In this document: positions 1 through 7,936 of the stretch, piece after piece
Layout of the letters: every line of letters starts with the position of its first letter
How positions within the stretch are numbered: the first letter of the stretch is position 1
IMG/VR virus record: IMGVR_UViG_3300007640_003802
Coordinates: 1-22,230 of that record
DNA: 22,230 bases
From: a virus
Strand: one strand, 5' to 3'
The notes under the pieces: generated by a model
What the model was told of the DNA's origin: nothing
What the model saw: only the letters and a program-made list of their open reading frames with translations
Databases searched by the model: none
Position numbers and translations under genes: made by a program

Positions 1-358
1 ATCCGAATAGTTTAGCAAATCCATCGCTCGTTGTCAAGCAAAGCAGATTGCCAGCCTCGGCAACCTCTCTAAGCCTGTCATAGCTAGAATCAGACACGTA
101 TTTAATTAAATCAAACCATCCAGCCTTGTTCTTACAAATTAAAATAAACGTACCAAAGTCGCATCCGATGATTGGCTTAATCTCATGCTTTCTACATGCA
201 GCATGGAAGTCAACAGCACCAGACATGCTGCCAATGTCGGCAAGAAGAACGGCATCGTAGCCTAGTTCTTTTGCCTTCTTTGCCAACTGATCACACTTTG
301 AAAAACCAAGCAATAGACTAAAATGAGTCTTACAATTTAGTGCGATTTTACTCGACAT
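1..358 (-). CDS. dnaE: DNA polymerase III alpha subunit (DnaE-type), N-terminal PHP domain, partial
   Basis: The visible 119 codons begin MSSKIALNCKTHFSLLLG and run off the left edge, so only the N-terminus is present. The order of blocks is that of the PHP domain of bacterial C-family replicative polymerases: THFSLL (residues 11-16), then AKKAKELGYDAVLLAD, then SGAVDFHAAC and IKPIIGCDF, which correspond to the family's GAVEFYKAAKKAGIKPIIGCE block. The protein would be the phage replicative polymerase. The usual HxH near the start is replaced by Asn-Cys-Lys and the TDHG motif by ADIG, so PHP metal ligands are missing and this domain is probably catalytically dead. The start overlaps the end of the upstream glycosyltransferase gene by 11 bases. 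The call rests on the PHP domain only; the polymerase core lies outside the window. Confidence 0.85.
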   Translation of the reverse strand, partial: MSSKIALNCKTHFSLLLGFSKCDQLAKKAKELGYDAVLLADIGSMSGAVDFHAACRKHEIKPIIGCDFGTFILICKNKAGWFDLIKYVSDSSYDRLREVAEAGNLLCLTTSDGFAKLFG

Positions 359-1253
359 GACTTCTAAATTCCTTTCGGGTTCTATCCATATCCTGCTTAA
401 CTTTCTCTACACCAATACTATCACGCTGTAACGTGATATTCGCAAGCTGCCGTGCCAGTGCTTTTGGTTCAAGAATTGTCAAATTGTATTCAACAATCTT
501 CCTGACAATTTCTGGCATCATTTTTCCATTCAGGGTATTCAGGGTGACTGATAGGATCTTGTCCATCACTGCCCACGAACACTTAGAGAATGGTGCTTCA
601 CGATAATACCACAATGGCGGCAATCTTTCAACTACTGGTAATGCTCCCATTTTTATCGCTTCAAAAAATCTGAACGTTTCTGGACTGCTGGCCCCCGGTG
701 GGCATAGAACAACCTTAGAATCGTTAAGAAGGCCGATGTAATCGTCATGACTTAACCCCTTTCCAAATCCATCAGTAATTTCAACATAGTAATTGAACTT
801 GTCGCCAGTTTCCTTCATGAGTTTGTCAAGCCCACGCTTGAAAAAATCACGGGTTCCAGTGTCGGGAATCTGACCAATAAATGTGAAGTCATATTTTCTA
901 TCAGGTATTGGCTGCGGGTCTGGCATGTTGTCACAGTTGACAAAAGGTCCAAGCGGCAATGGATGTGTTATACAATTTAGGTACGGTAGTTCAAACTTAT
1001 CAAGCCAATGATAATTCTGAAAAATGAAATGTACTTCCTTTACGAAGAAGTCATGGGCTATGATATGCATCTCACGAGATGTTGAGAAAACTATGTTTAG
1101 CTTATCATCATTAAAGTTGTCCCAACCTCCCTGATCGTACTTAATGACAACACGATATTGCTCTGGTAGCATGTCTGCTAAATAACCAGCAGTATCTAAC
1201 AGAAACTTATTACCCTGATCAAATTCCTTATGCCAATCAATTAATTCTGCCAT
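348..1253 (-). CDS. exostosin-like glycosyltransferase (GT47-type C-terminal domain)
   Basis: The 301-residue protein has the signature of the exostosin family in its C-terminal half: YDFTFIGQI near residue 120, then YIGLLNDSKVVLCPPG followed by SSPETFRFFEAIKMGALPVV (about 172-208). This matches the family pattern of Y..L..S.FCL.P.G....R..EA...G.IPV and forms the nucleotide-sugar side of a GT-B fold. No signal peptide or membrane segment is visible, so it should act in the cytoplasm. It lies between the Cas4-like nuclease and polymerase III alpha, an odd place for a sugar transferase. It could glycosylate phage DNA, a virion protein or a host surface component; the sequence does not decide which. 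The family call is good, the acceptor is unknown. Confidence 0.7.
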   Translation of the reverse strand: MAELIDWHKEFDQGNKFLLDTAGYLADMLPEQYRVVIKYDQGGWDNFNDDKLNIVFSTSREMHIIAHDFFVKEVHFIFQNYHWLDKFELPYLNCITHPLPLGPFVNCDNMPDPQPIPDRKYDFTFIGQIPDTGTRDFFKRGLDKLMKETGDKFNYYVEITDGFGKGLSHDDYIGLLNDSKVVLCPPGASSPETFRFFEAIKMGALPVVERLPPLWYYREAPFSKCSWAVMDKILSVTLNTLNGKMMPEIVRKIVEYNLTILEPKALARQLANITLQRDSIGVEKVKQDMDRTRKEFRSHVE

Positions 1254-2275
1254 TAGCCTGGAGCCTCATAGTAATTGGAATCGAACCCGTCACGCTTTAG
1301 TTTCTCGGTAGCCTCATCATAGCCAAAAGCCCTTAAATGCTCTTCGGCATACTCACACATGGAGGTATTAGTTCCAGGCCACTTTGTCTTATAGAAATGG
1401 CATAGCTTAGTACACTTAAAGCTCTTGCGATCTCTTGAGCATGGTTGCGGAAAATCATTTCTGGTAATTGACTTCCATCGCTTCTCTAGCATTCCTAGAA
1501 ACTTTTGCTGGTCATCCTTATCAAAGCACATAGAGAAAGGTCCACCATCTCGTATGAAGAATATTGACATGATAGCCTGATCGTAGTCTGGAAACAACTT
1601 CGTAATAGCGTAGTTGTATAGTAGTAGCTGTGGGTCTTCACATAGTTTTTCATATGTCTTTTCCTCTCCAGTAGCCCAATTTAAACGGCGACCAGTCTTC
1701 CAGTCAATTACCTCAATAACACCATCGTCTATTTCTGTTACAAAGTCAATAGTACCCTTAATAGCAAGTCGCCCTTCTACGTCATTACCTTTATTATCCT
1801 TATAGGTAAACGTAGCCCATGGCTCATCAATAGGAATGTCAAAATGTGGTTCAGCGGCCACAATCTTTCTATTCCTTGGATCAAACTGACCATCATTATA
1901 TTCAATTGCTATCTGCACAAGCTCATCACAAAACTTGTAATCAGCATTGGTGTATTTATGAGTGCAATTAGAAGTGTAGTTTTCGTATGATTGCTTCAGC
2001 ATCTTGTCTACGAACTTTTTAGTATACAAAGCTTTTGGAGTACACTTAACTTCTCCAATAGCGTCATCCACTATCGTCAGACTCTTAGCGTCTGGGTTAT
2101 CCTGATGCTCTTTCTTAAGAGTGGCAAGAACCTCCATTACCTTATGGACAATAGTTCCAAGCTGTGCCTTCTTGCCAGATGGGGACTGATAGCCCAGCAC
2201 ATAGGTAAAATAGTATTGTAGCTGACAATACTCATACCCATTGTATGACGACGATCTAATGTAAGGACATAACAT
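1253..2275 (-). CDS. PD-(D/E)XK nuclease, Cas4/AddB-RecB-like, with probable Fe-S cluster
   Basis: The 340-residue protein carries the RecB-family nuclease motifs in order: GTIVH (40-44), GTIDF (174-178, Asp177), EVIDWKTGRR (188-197, Asp191 and Lys193) and QLLLY (216-220). An N-terminal Cys17 and C-terminal Cys288, Cys292 and Cys307 (Cys279 is also near) resemble the four cysteines that hold a 4Fe-4S cluster in Cas4 and AddB. Proteins of this kind degrade or trim DNA ends from single strands and often work with phage recombinases. No CRISPR array or other cas gene is present, so a recombination or end-processing role is inferred. The gene sits directly behind the dNMP kinase gene, whose TGA lies four bases upstream of its start, with AAAGGG as RBS. 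Confidence 0.8.
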   Translation of the reverse strand: MLCPYIRSSSYNGYEYCQLQYYFTYVLGYQSPSGKKAQLGTIVHKVMEVLATLKKEHQDNPDAKSLTIVDDAIGEVKCTPKALYTKKFVDKMLKQSYENYTSNCTHKYTNADYKFCDELVQIAIEYNDGQFDPRNRKIVAAEPHFDIPIDEPWATFTYKDNKGNDVEGRLAIKGTIDFVTEIDDGVIEVIDWKTGRRLNWATGEEKTYEKLCEDPQLLLYNYAITKLFPDYDQAIMSIFFIRDGGPFSMCFDKDDQQKFLGMLEKRWKSITRNDFPQPCSRDRKSFKCTKLCHFYKTKWPGTNTSMCEYAEEHLRAFGYDEATEKLKRDGFDSNYYEAPG

Positions 2276-2278
2276 GAA

Positions 2279-3103
2279 TCACCCTTTCTTAAAAGTATGA
2301 ATACCAGAAGTATTAGGTTCAGTTCGTGGCTGAATCTTACTTGGCACAACAGCTCCACCCAACCAGCCCCAACTCTCAAGAAGGCGAACTAGTTCTACAT
2401 TTACATCATGAATACCGAGATTAGCATTATCTATAACAGCGTCCATTCCATCATAGTTTGCCAATTGATTTTCGCTATGATGTGAATCTTCGTATGGGTT
2501 TCTTGTTAGATAAATAACCTTTCCACCAGCGTCCTGAATTGCCTCAACCTCATTTGGAAATCTTAGGTCGTCAATAACCGCAAGCAATGGCTGTTCTGCC
2601 TGTATGTCATCCACAAGACGCCGCTGCCAAATGTCTGGATAAATCTTACGGCACAGATCGCTACCAAAAAATTGTAGAAACTCTCTATTCGTCATGCGTC
2701 CAGTTTTGTCTGTGACCCCTGGCATGTCTTCCCATCTATACTTTGTCTTCAAGTCCTTCTGGGCATTGTTTCCGTATACCTCAGAACGATTCAACTTAAA
2801 CATATGGATACAGAATTCCTTTAGGGGGCGAGCCATAGAATAGCTCTTTACAAAAGGCCACATGTTGTATGCTGCCCATTCGGCAAATTCCATATCGCTA
2901 CGGTTTACATCTAGCATACCTTTTGACTCATACTCTTCGCCGTCCTCTGACTTAATGACAGATTCCACCATTAGCTTTCCATCTTCAAGAATGCTAAAGT
3001 TGTTAATAACACTATGGCATCTCATCTGATAGCCATGAAGAAAATTACTTGCTGTGGTCTTGCCAGCCTGCTTTGTGCCAGCAAATCCTATAATCTTTGT
3101 CAT
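2279..3103 (-). CDS. deoxynucleoside monophosphate kinase, T4 gp1-like
   Basis: The protein opens with a P-loop, GTKQAGKT (residues 9-16), and continues with features of phage dNMP kinases: SMARPLKEF, the stretch REFLQFFGSDLCRKIYPDIW, and VIDDLRFPNEVEAI followed by VIYLTRN. Enzymes of the family phosphorylate dNMPs to dNDPs at the expense of ATP and feed phage DNA synthesis. At 274 residues it is slightly longer than T4 gp1 (241), with the extra length in an insertion after the P-loop and a tail after residue 250 (the tail is low in recognisable motifs). The start shares ATGA with the primase stop, so the two are probably translated together. It complements the RNR and dUTPase genes farther upstream in transcription. 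Confidence 0.82.
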   Translation of the reverse strand: MTKIIGFAGTKQAGKTTASNFLHGYQMRCHSVINNFSILEDGKLMVESVIKSEDGEEYESKGMLDVNRSDMEFAEWAAYNMWPFVKSYSMARPLKEFCIHMFKLNRSEVYGNNAQKDLKTKYRWEDMPGVTDKTGRMTNREFLQFFGSDLCRKIYPDIWQRRLVDDIQAEQPLLAVIDDLRFPNEVEAIQDAGGKVIYLTRNPYEDSHHSENQLANYDGMDAVIDNANLGIHDVNVELVRLLESWGWLGGAVVPSKIQPRTEPNTSGIHTFKKG

Positions 3104-4128
3104 TGAGTTACTCCTAGTAATTGAGGACCAAGTTCTTCTTTAATTTGTTCTATTGAGAGATCGCCAACGTCTTTGGTGGAAATCGTTGGTCTGTAGTAGT
3201 TGAATCTTCTGCCACCCTTCTTAACTATCTGTTCATATGCTTTTTCGCCAGCCTCATCTGAATCTGTCAGCACAACAACATTCATAACTCCACATTTTTC
3301 AAGCAGGATAAGCTGATCGTCAGTAAGACTACAACCAAAGATTCCAACAGTTTGAGTATAACCGGACTCATGCATTCTCCAAACGTCTCCCTGTCCTTCT
3401 ACCAGGATAACGCTGCCGGTTTCTAGTATCCTGTTATAGGCACGATGTATGCCGTATAGCACACACTTTTTGAACCCCTTGCTGTACAGCCATTTTGGTT
3501 GCATTCTATCGTTTTCTGCTCTACCGGCACATCCAATAAACATAAAGTTCTGATCATAAATTGGTGCTACAGACCTTCCGCTCATTGGCTTGCCAGTCTC
3601 AAACGAGTGACCAACATCAAAATCATCCAAAGTCTCTGGCTTAAAACCACGCTTGATAAAATACTCAGATGGTATTTTAAGCTTGCTACGAACCTGATCT
3701 CTGGTTATTGAAGACTCTGGTATTTCCTGAACACGCTGAAACTCTTCTAGTGGATTAAAGTGTTTTGCTTTAACGCCTTCTAGTTCAGTCTCACCGCCGA
3801 TAAAATCTAGAGTAAACTGGTATGCTTCATTAAGGTTGACTTTTCTACCATACTTAGATTCCATGGTTCCACGAATGAAACCTAAAAGATTATTGGAATA
3901 CTCTTCCTCGCAATGCTTAGTCCAGCACTGCCAGTTACCCTTAATGGTATTGCCATCACTAAAGATACAACACGCTTCTGTGTTGTCTCCACCATGGATG
4001 GGACACGCAAAAGCGAATCTATTGGGATGTTCAATAAAGTCAACTTGGAAATGATCTAATAGCCTGCCAATATCCTCGGCAGCGGCATTAGACATCTTCA
4101 ATATCTGTTCCCGGCTCAATGTCGCCAT
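3100..4128 (-). CDS. DNA primase with zinc finger and TOPRIM domain
   Basis: A zinc finger at the N-terminus (Cys42, His45, Cys68, Cys73, in CPIHGGDN and QCWTKHC) is of the CHC2 type that recognises primase start sites. A TOPRIM domain follows, with VILVEGQGDV (Glu244) and VVVLTDSDEAGEKA (Asp289 and Asp291), the metal-binding acidic residues of DnaG-like primases. At 342 residues it is shorter than cellular DnaG and has no visible helicase-binding extension, as expected when the helicase is a separate protein. It overlaps the end of the helicase gene by 41 bases. A later ATG at 4095 would reduce this to 8 bases (ATGTCTAA) and keep both domains, but it lacks a good RBS; the longer start has AAGGA about ten bases upstream. 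Confidence 0.88.
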   Translation of the reverse strand: MATLSREQILKMSNAAAEDIGRLLDHFQVDFIEHPNRFAFACPIHGGDNTEACCIFSDGNTIKGNWQCWTKHCEEEYSNNLLGFIRGTMESKYGRKVNLNEAYQFTLDFIGGETELEGVKAKHFNPLEEFQRVQEIPESSITRDQVRSKLKIPSEYFIKRGFKPETLDDFDVGHSFETGKPMSGRSVAPIYDQNFMFIGCAGRAENDRMQPKWLYSKGFKKCVLYGIHRAYNRILETGSVILVEGQGDVWRMHESGYTQTVGIFGCSLTDDQLILLEKCGVMNVVVLTDSDEAGEKAYEQIVKKGGRRFNYYRPTISTKDVGDLSIEQIKEELGPQLLGVTQ

Positions 4129-5566
4129 CTATTTCAAATCCTTCTTCACGTTGTTGATTGGTATTATGAATTTGGTTCCTAGTTCTACTTTCTTCAATTC
4201 TACCAATGTTACCAAACATCTTCACACTAATGTAGTCGCCATCATCAAGACCGCCACCATGCCTAGCAACCACAGGAACCAATTTACGGTTCCCGTGTAC
4301 TACTCCATCTGTAGCAATCTCTTCTTCAGACTTTAACTTAAAAATAGTAAAGCTAGTACAAAGCCAAATGAGTCTGTCTGAACCAGACACAACATCAGTT
4401 GATTCCTTTGTGATACCATCACGATTCAACTGTACAAAGCTCAAACATGGCACATCATACTTTACGCAAAAGTTATGTAGTTTAGTAATCTGGAATCCAA
4501 GCACCTGATATTCTTGCATGGAAGAACTAATGCTCTCGCCACCCATTAACTTTAGATAGTCATAGACTATTAAGCAATCGTTTGTCTTGCCATTCTCGTC
4601 AAATCCAACGTGCTGATAAATCCACTTACGTGCGATTGACAAAATGTTATCAAACGGTTGACCGGCAATACTAATGTAGTGGTATGGCATTTTCTCAAGC
4701 TCTTCAGCCGCAGCCTGAACCTTTTCTAGTTCAGTTGGGTTTTCGCCAAACTGACCAGTAGAAATTCTGCGAACATCAACACCACTTAGACACGCAAGAA
4801 TACGATTCTGGTGATCCTGCCTACCCATTTCTGTATCAAGCATTAATACTGGAATACCTAGCTTGCCAGCAACGTGCATAGCAACAGCATCTCCAAACAT
4901 GGACTTACCAACCTTTGGACGAGCAGCAACAAGATCAACAGACTTTCTTCTAAGCCCGCCACCAATAGCATTATCGTACTGTGGAAATCCGCTTGGAATA
5001 CCAGCATAATCGCTTGGGTTTGAGATAAGGTACTCTACATAGTCCTTTACATCTGCACCAATAATCTCAGTCTTTTTGTCGGATGATTCATAGATTGATC
5101 CAGTGGCATCCAACAATGGCTCTTCAATTTTTGATACAATGTCAAGCACATCTTCATCACCAGAAATGTCACCTAACTGCTGAGAGCAGGCGGCTAATGT
5201 TTTCTGTAGTTGCCGTGCTAGTTTTAGCTTGGCAATCTTGGCGGCATGGGAGGCGACATTTTCTTTATGGATAGGGAAATTAAAAAGAGATCGGATAAAG
5301 CCAATCTCTTCTTTGTTGTTAAGCTGATCCGAAATTCCAAGATCGCTTGCTGCCGAGAGAATAGACGTTAAGTCTACCTTAGAGCCTTCCATGACAGACT
5401 TATGAATGCAGGAAAATAATACCTGATTCATAGTATCATTGAAGCAGTCTTCGTCTACGAAGTCTACCTCTAGATAGGCATCAAGACCGTACTGACATAA
5501 CCCAGCCAGAACGGCTCTCTCTGCCGCAGGATTAAATAGTTGCTTTTGTGTTGTTTTCTTTTTCAT
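4088..5566 (-). CDS. replicative DNA helicase, DnaB family
   Basis: The 492-residue protein starts MKKKTTQKQL and has the two-domain DnaB layout. The N-terminal domain holds AAERAVLAGLCQYG (about 14-27). The RecA-like motor has SGFPQYDNAIGGGL, Walker A ARPKVGKS (215-222), LMLDTEM, the Walker B strand CLIVYDYLKLMGG, and a SFVQLNRDG segment followed by SGSDRLIW. DnaB enzymes unwind the fork 5' to 3' on the lagging strand as hexamers. The start at 5566 is chosen over a TTG 24 bases upstream because it forms an ATGA junction with the preceding gene and has AAGG eight bases away. The gene leads directly into primase, giving the classical helicase-primase pair. The C-terminus is acidic and ends DIEPGTDIEDV. 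Confidence 0.9.
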   Translation of the reverse strand: MKKKTTQKQLFNPAAERAVLAGLCQYGLDAYLEVDFVDEDCFNDTMNQVLFSCIHKSVMEGSKVDLTSILSAASDLGISDQLNNKEEIGFIRSLFNFPIHKENVASHAAKIAKLKLARQLQKTLAACSQQLGDISGDEDVLDIVSKIEEPLLDATGSIYESSDKKTEIIGADVKDYVEYLISNPSDYAGIPSGFPQYDNAIGGGLRRKSVDLVAARPKVGKSMFGDAVAMHVAGKLGIPVLMLDTEMGRQDHQNRILACLSGVDVRRISTGQFGENPTELEKVQAAAEELEKMPYHYISIAGQPFDNILSIARKWIYQHVGFDENGKTNDCLIVYDYLKLMGGESISSSMQEYQVLGFQITKLHNFCVKYDVPCLSFVQLNRDGITKESTDVVSGSDRLIWLCTSFTIFKLKSEEEIATDGVVHGNRKLVPVVARHGGGLDDGDYISVKMFGNIGRIEESRTRNQIHNTNQQREEGFEIDGDIEPGTDIEDV

Positions 5567-6012
5567 CGTGACCTTATACATCTGTCGCAAATGTAATTAT
5601 CACGGGCATGTGCTGGGTGAACCTCATAAGACTGGCTACACTTACCACATACCTGCGATACCTTCTTGAATGGCTTTCTCTTTCTTTCAGATGGAGAAAC
5701 AGACGGAGTTGCTATATCCCTATCCGATCCATCGTCAACAAACTGTATTTCTCTCTTAACCTGATTTACAGGCACGGCAGAAGAACCCTTAGCCTCATCA
5801 CGCACCATTGTGAAATCATCATTGACGTTTCTGGGAGAAACTGCCCGTGGTCTTTCTACAACTGGTTCTGGTGCTTTAGGCTTAGTGTCTGTCTCTCTCT
5901 TTGGAGTGCTAGACTCAAGACTATCCACCATGTCCTTCGCCATCATTATAAGCTCTGGATCGCCACTGTCAAGTGCCATTCTCATCAATTTTAGTGCTTC
6001 TTTAAGTGCCAT
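5563..6012 (-). CDS. uncharacterised protein with C-terminal zinc ribbon
   Basis: The family is not recognised. The 149-residue protein has a short helical N-terminus (MALKEALKLMRM and on to about residue 32), then a long low-complexity middle rich in Pro, Arg, Lys and Ser (about 33-118), then a compact zinc ribbon at the very C-terminus with Cys122, Cys125, Cys142 and Cys145 (CGKC...CDRC). Such a tethered ribbon could bind single-stranded DNA or a partner protein. It sits between the possible recombination mediator and the helicase and shares ATGA with the helicase start, so a role as helicase loader or replication accessory factor is a reasonable guess from position only. The RBS AGGAG lies eight bases before the start. 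Confidence 0.7.
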   Translation of the reverse strand: MALKEALKLMRMALDSGDPELIMMAKDMVDSLESSTPKRETDTKPKAPEPVVERPRAVSPRNVNDDFTMVRDEAKGSSAVPVNQVKREIQFVDDGSDRDIATPSVSPSERKRKPFKKVSQVCGKCSQSYEVHPAHARDNYICDRCIRSR

Positions 6013-6013
6013 C

Positions 6014-6475
6014 TTATTTTCTCCTGGCTAAATTGAGTAGGATATCTGATAGTTTTTTAATGTTGTCCACTTTGGCCTGAAGGGTTTCCACGCGAGCCTG
6101 AGCATTATTCTTGATCTTCAGTATCTCAGAAGCCAAGGGGTTTTCCCTAACACAGTTATAGTATTTCTCCTGCCATTTGGCATACTGCCCTCCATACTGA
6201 CTTATTTTGTTGGCAATAATGTACCAGATACTTTCATCTGCCCATTGCAGCTTTACCTTTTCTGCTGAAAGCATGGACTCAAGATGATTAGAATACGAAT
6301 ACAAATCGTATGCATACTTATGGCATTGTGCGTATGTTAGAGAGTCTAACCTAGATCCATCAAGATTTAACGCTTCCTCTATGTCGTCGCTTATCTTAAC
6401 TTCTCTTATGCCAATAGCCTTTGACCATCTATCAATGTTCTCTACAAATTCTTTAAATCTTTCTTCTCCACTCAT
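6014..6475 (-). CDS. helical protein, possible UvsY-like recombination mediator
   Basis: The 153-residue protein (from MSGEERFKEF) is almost wholly predicted helical. It has a middle rich in Tyr (about 45-110: YAQCHKYAYDLYSYSN, then SQYGGQYAKWQEKYYN) and a C-terminal coiled-coil-like segment ending LSDILLNLARRK. No family is certain. The size, the helical make-up and the place just after the RecA/UvsX-like gene resemble the UvsY mediators of T4-like phages, which load recombinase on coated single strands; this is inference. The start at 6475 is chosen over 6487 because GAGG lies six bases upstream of it. The gene overlaps the VSR-like nuclease gene by 23 bases. Confidence 0.65.
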   Translation of the reverse strand: MSGEERFKEFVENIDRWSKAIGIREVKISDDIEEALNLDGSRLDSLTYAQCHKYAYDLYSYSNHLESMLSAEKVKLQWADESIWYIIANKISQYGGQYAKWQEKYYNCVRENPLASEILKIKNNAQARVETLQAKVDNIKKLSDILLNLARRK

Positions 6476-6857
6476 CAATGTCCTCATCGTAGTTAAAGAC
6501 TATTAGTGTAATGTCATTTATCTCACACCAGTTTCTCTTGTCATTATCTCTTGCTTTTGCACGATAGAAGTCTAGCTTGCTCTTGTAAAAGAACTTGTTA
6601 AACTTATAGTGTTGTTCGCCGTGAACCTCAACCAGTATCTTACGATTCGGAATAAACAAATCGCCTCGCAGTGTGCTTTTTCTATACTGGTCTTTGGTTC
6701 CAGGCAAAGAAACTTCTTGTAGAACTCTATCATGAGTAAACACCTCATCAAGCAAAGCCTTTGCCTTCTTGTGAAGTGCGGATCGTGACGACGCTTTAGC
6801 TTGGCAGTTGGTTGGATTCCAAACATATTCCTTGCCGTCTAGACCCTTAATGTTCAT
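6453..6857 (-). CDS. VSR/DUF559-like PD-(D/E)XK endonuclease
   Basis: The 134-residue protein has the core of the small restriction-endonuclease-like fold seen in VSR and DUF559/DUF2726 proteins. Glu48 lies in VLQEVSL, Asp66 in LRGDLFIPNRK, and Glu78 and His80 in ILVEVHGEQHY; then come RNWCEINDITLIVFNYDED and a basic C-terminus. The D...ExH arrangement and the late beta strand match the catalytic core of these single-domain DNA nucleases. A nick or branched-DNA cleavage role in recombination or repair is inferred from its place directly behind the recombinase gene, with which it shares ATGA. The RBS AAGGAG is strong. Exact substrate unknown. Confidence 0.62.
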   Translation of the reverse strand: MNIKGLDGKEYVWNPTNCQAKASSRSALHKKAKALLDEVFTHDRVLQEVSLPGTKDQYRKSTLRGDLFIPNRKILVEVHGEQHYKFNKFFYKSKLDFYRAKARDNDKRNWCEINDITLIVFNYDEDIDEWRRKI

Positions 6858-7936
6858 AACATCTCCTTAATCATTCTTTCTAGTTCTACCCCAACCTCTG
6901 GGTTCTCAGCAAAGAATCCGTAGAGATTATCCTGTCCCTGAAACTTAAAAGCCTTAGATACTGCTTCTGGATCAGAAACGTCAACATCTGGCTTGATCTT
7001 CTTGACTAGTTCTGGTAGTTCATTCATGAACGAACAAGTCATCCATGCTCCAGCCTTTTCAATCATGCCAACATCCATAGCCAGGATAATAACTTCTTGT
7101 ACCTTATCAATCCCCTTGCCATATCTAATCCAGCTCTGGACATTACCTCCAGGTGGACCCATAGATGAGCAAACGATCTTCCAGTTTACAGCCTGACCAA
7201 TTCTATCACCTTTGGTATTAACCCATGGGGTGACAGCAGAAACCTTTTCCCCGCCACCAGCTATTTCCATTCTAGTATCTGCCTGATACTGAATCTTATT
7301 GCCACCGTCTGCCATCTTGGCTTTACCAAAACCAGAAGTGTTAGCAATGTAGTGAGTAATAGCAATCACCAAGCCACGCTGCCGTGGCAATAACTGTCCC
7401 ATCTTTTTCGTAAAGACAGACAGAATCTTAGGTAGACCCGCTCGTCCAGCACTCATATCTCCATCCAATTCCTTTGCAGGCATAAGAGACGATATGGAGT
7501 CTATGATAAGAACCGAGCCATGGAAATCTGGATGACTCATTAGCTTATAGGCAATGTCCAGAAAGTCTTCTGCCGGAATTGGCTTATCCTCTGGATGAAT
7601 AATCTTCATCTTTGCTGGGTCAAGCTCTGGAACCTCAAAATTCATTTCCTTTAGTCGGCCCTCAACATCTAGATAGATAATTGGTCTGCCTTCCTTTTGG
7701 CAGTTACACGCTATCTGCATAGCGGTTGTGGTCTTGCCGCTCTTTGGATCTCCAGTAAGAGTTACCCATGAGCCTTCCCTGATGCCGCCACCAAGAGCAA
7801 GATCAATAGCGGGACTGACGCTTATAACCTTGAGATTCTTTTGCTCCTCTAGTAGTTCATTACCATTAATGATAATGTTTCCATATTCCTTGATCAACTT
7901 TTGAACGTAGTCATTTTCAATTCTGTTTTTTGCCAT
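6854..7936 (-). CDS. RecA/UvsX-family recombinase
   Basis: The 360-residue protein is a RecA-type strand-exchange ATPase. It shows Walker A GDPKSGKT (62-69), IIYLDVEGRLKE, the Walker B strand VLIIDSISSLMP, GRAGLPKILSVFTKKM, an ITHYIANTSGFGK segment and GGNKIQYQADTRMEI, which fits the second DNA-binding loop and the following conserved strand. It polymerises on single-stranded DNA and drives recombination-dependent replication and repair. It is closer in style to phage UvsX and RecA-like proteins than to host RecA, with a diverged N-terminal helix. AAAGG precedes the ATG by about seven bases, and the start overlaps the previous gene by 20 bases. A nuclease and a possible mediator follow, making a recombination module. 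Confidence 0.9.
   Translation of the reverse strand: MAKNRIENDYVQKLIKEYGNIIINGNELLEEQKNLKVISVSPAIDLALGGGIREGSWVTLTGDPKSGKTTTAMQIACNCQKEGRPIIYLDVEGRLKEMNFEVPELDPAKMKIIHPEDKPIPAEDFLDIAYKLMSHPDFHGSVLIIDSISSLMPAKELDGDMSAGRAGLPKILSVFTKKMGQLLPRQRGLVIAITHYIANTSGFGKAKMADGGNKIQYQADTRMEIAGGGEKVSAVTPWVNTKGDRIGQAVNWKIVCSSMGPPGGNVQSWIRYGKGIDKVQEVIILAMDVGMIEKAGAWMTCSFMNELPELVKKIKPDVDVSDPEAVSKAFKFQGQDNLYGFFAENPEVGVELERMIKEML

Noticed and set aside
2137-2379. Minus-strand 80-codon open frame bridging two genes
   Set aside because: It overlaps the nuclease start and the dNMP kinase end in another frame, and has no RBS.
5608-5994. Plus-strand open frame of 128 codons, with a second overlapping frame
   Set aside because: Both lie opposite the zinc-ribbon gene, whose four cysteines and RBS support the minus-strand reading.
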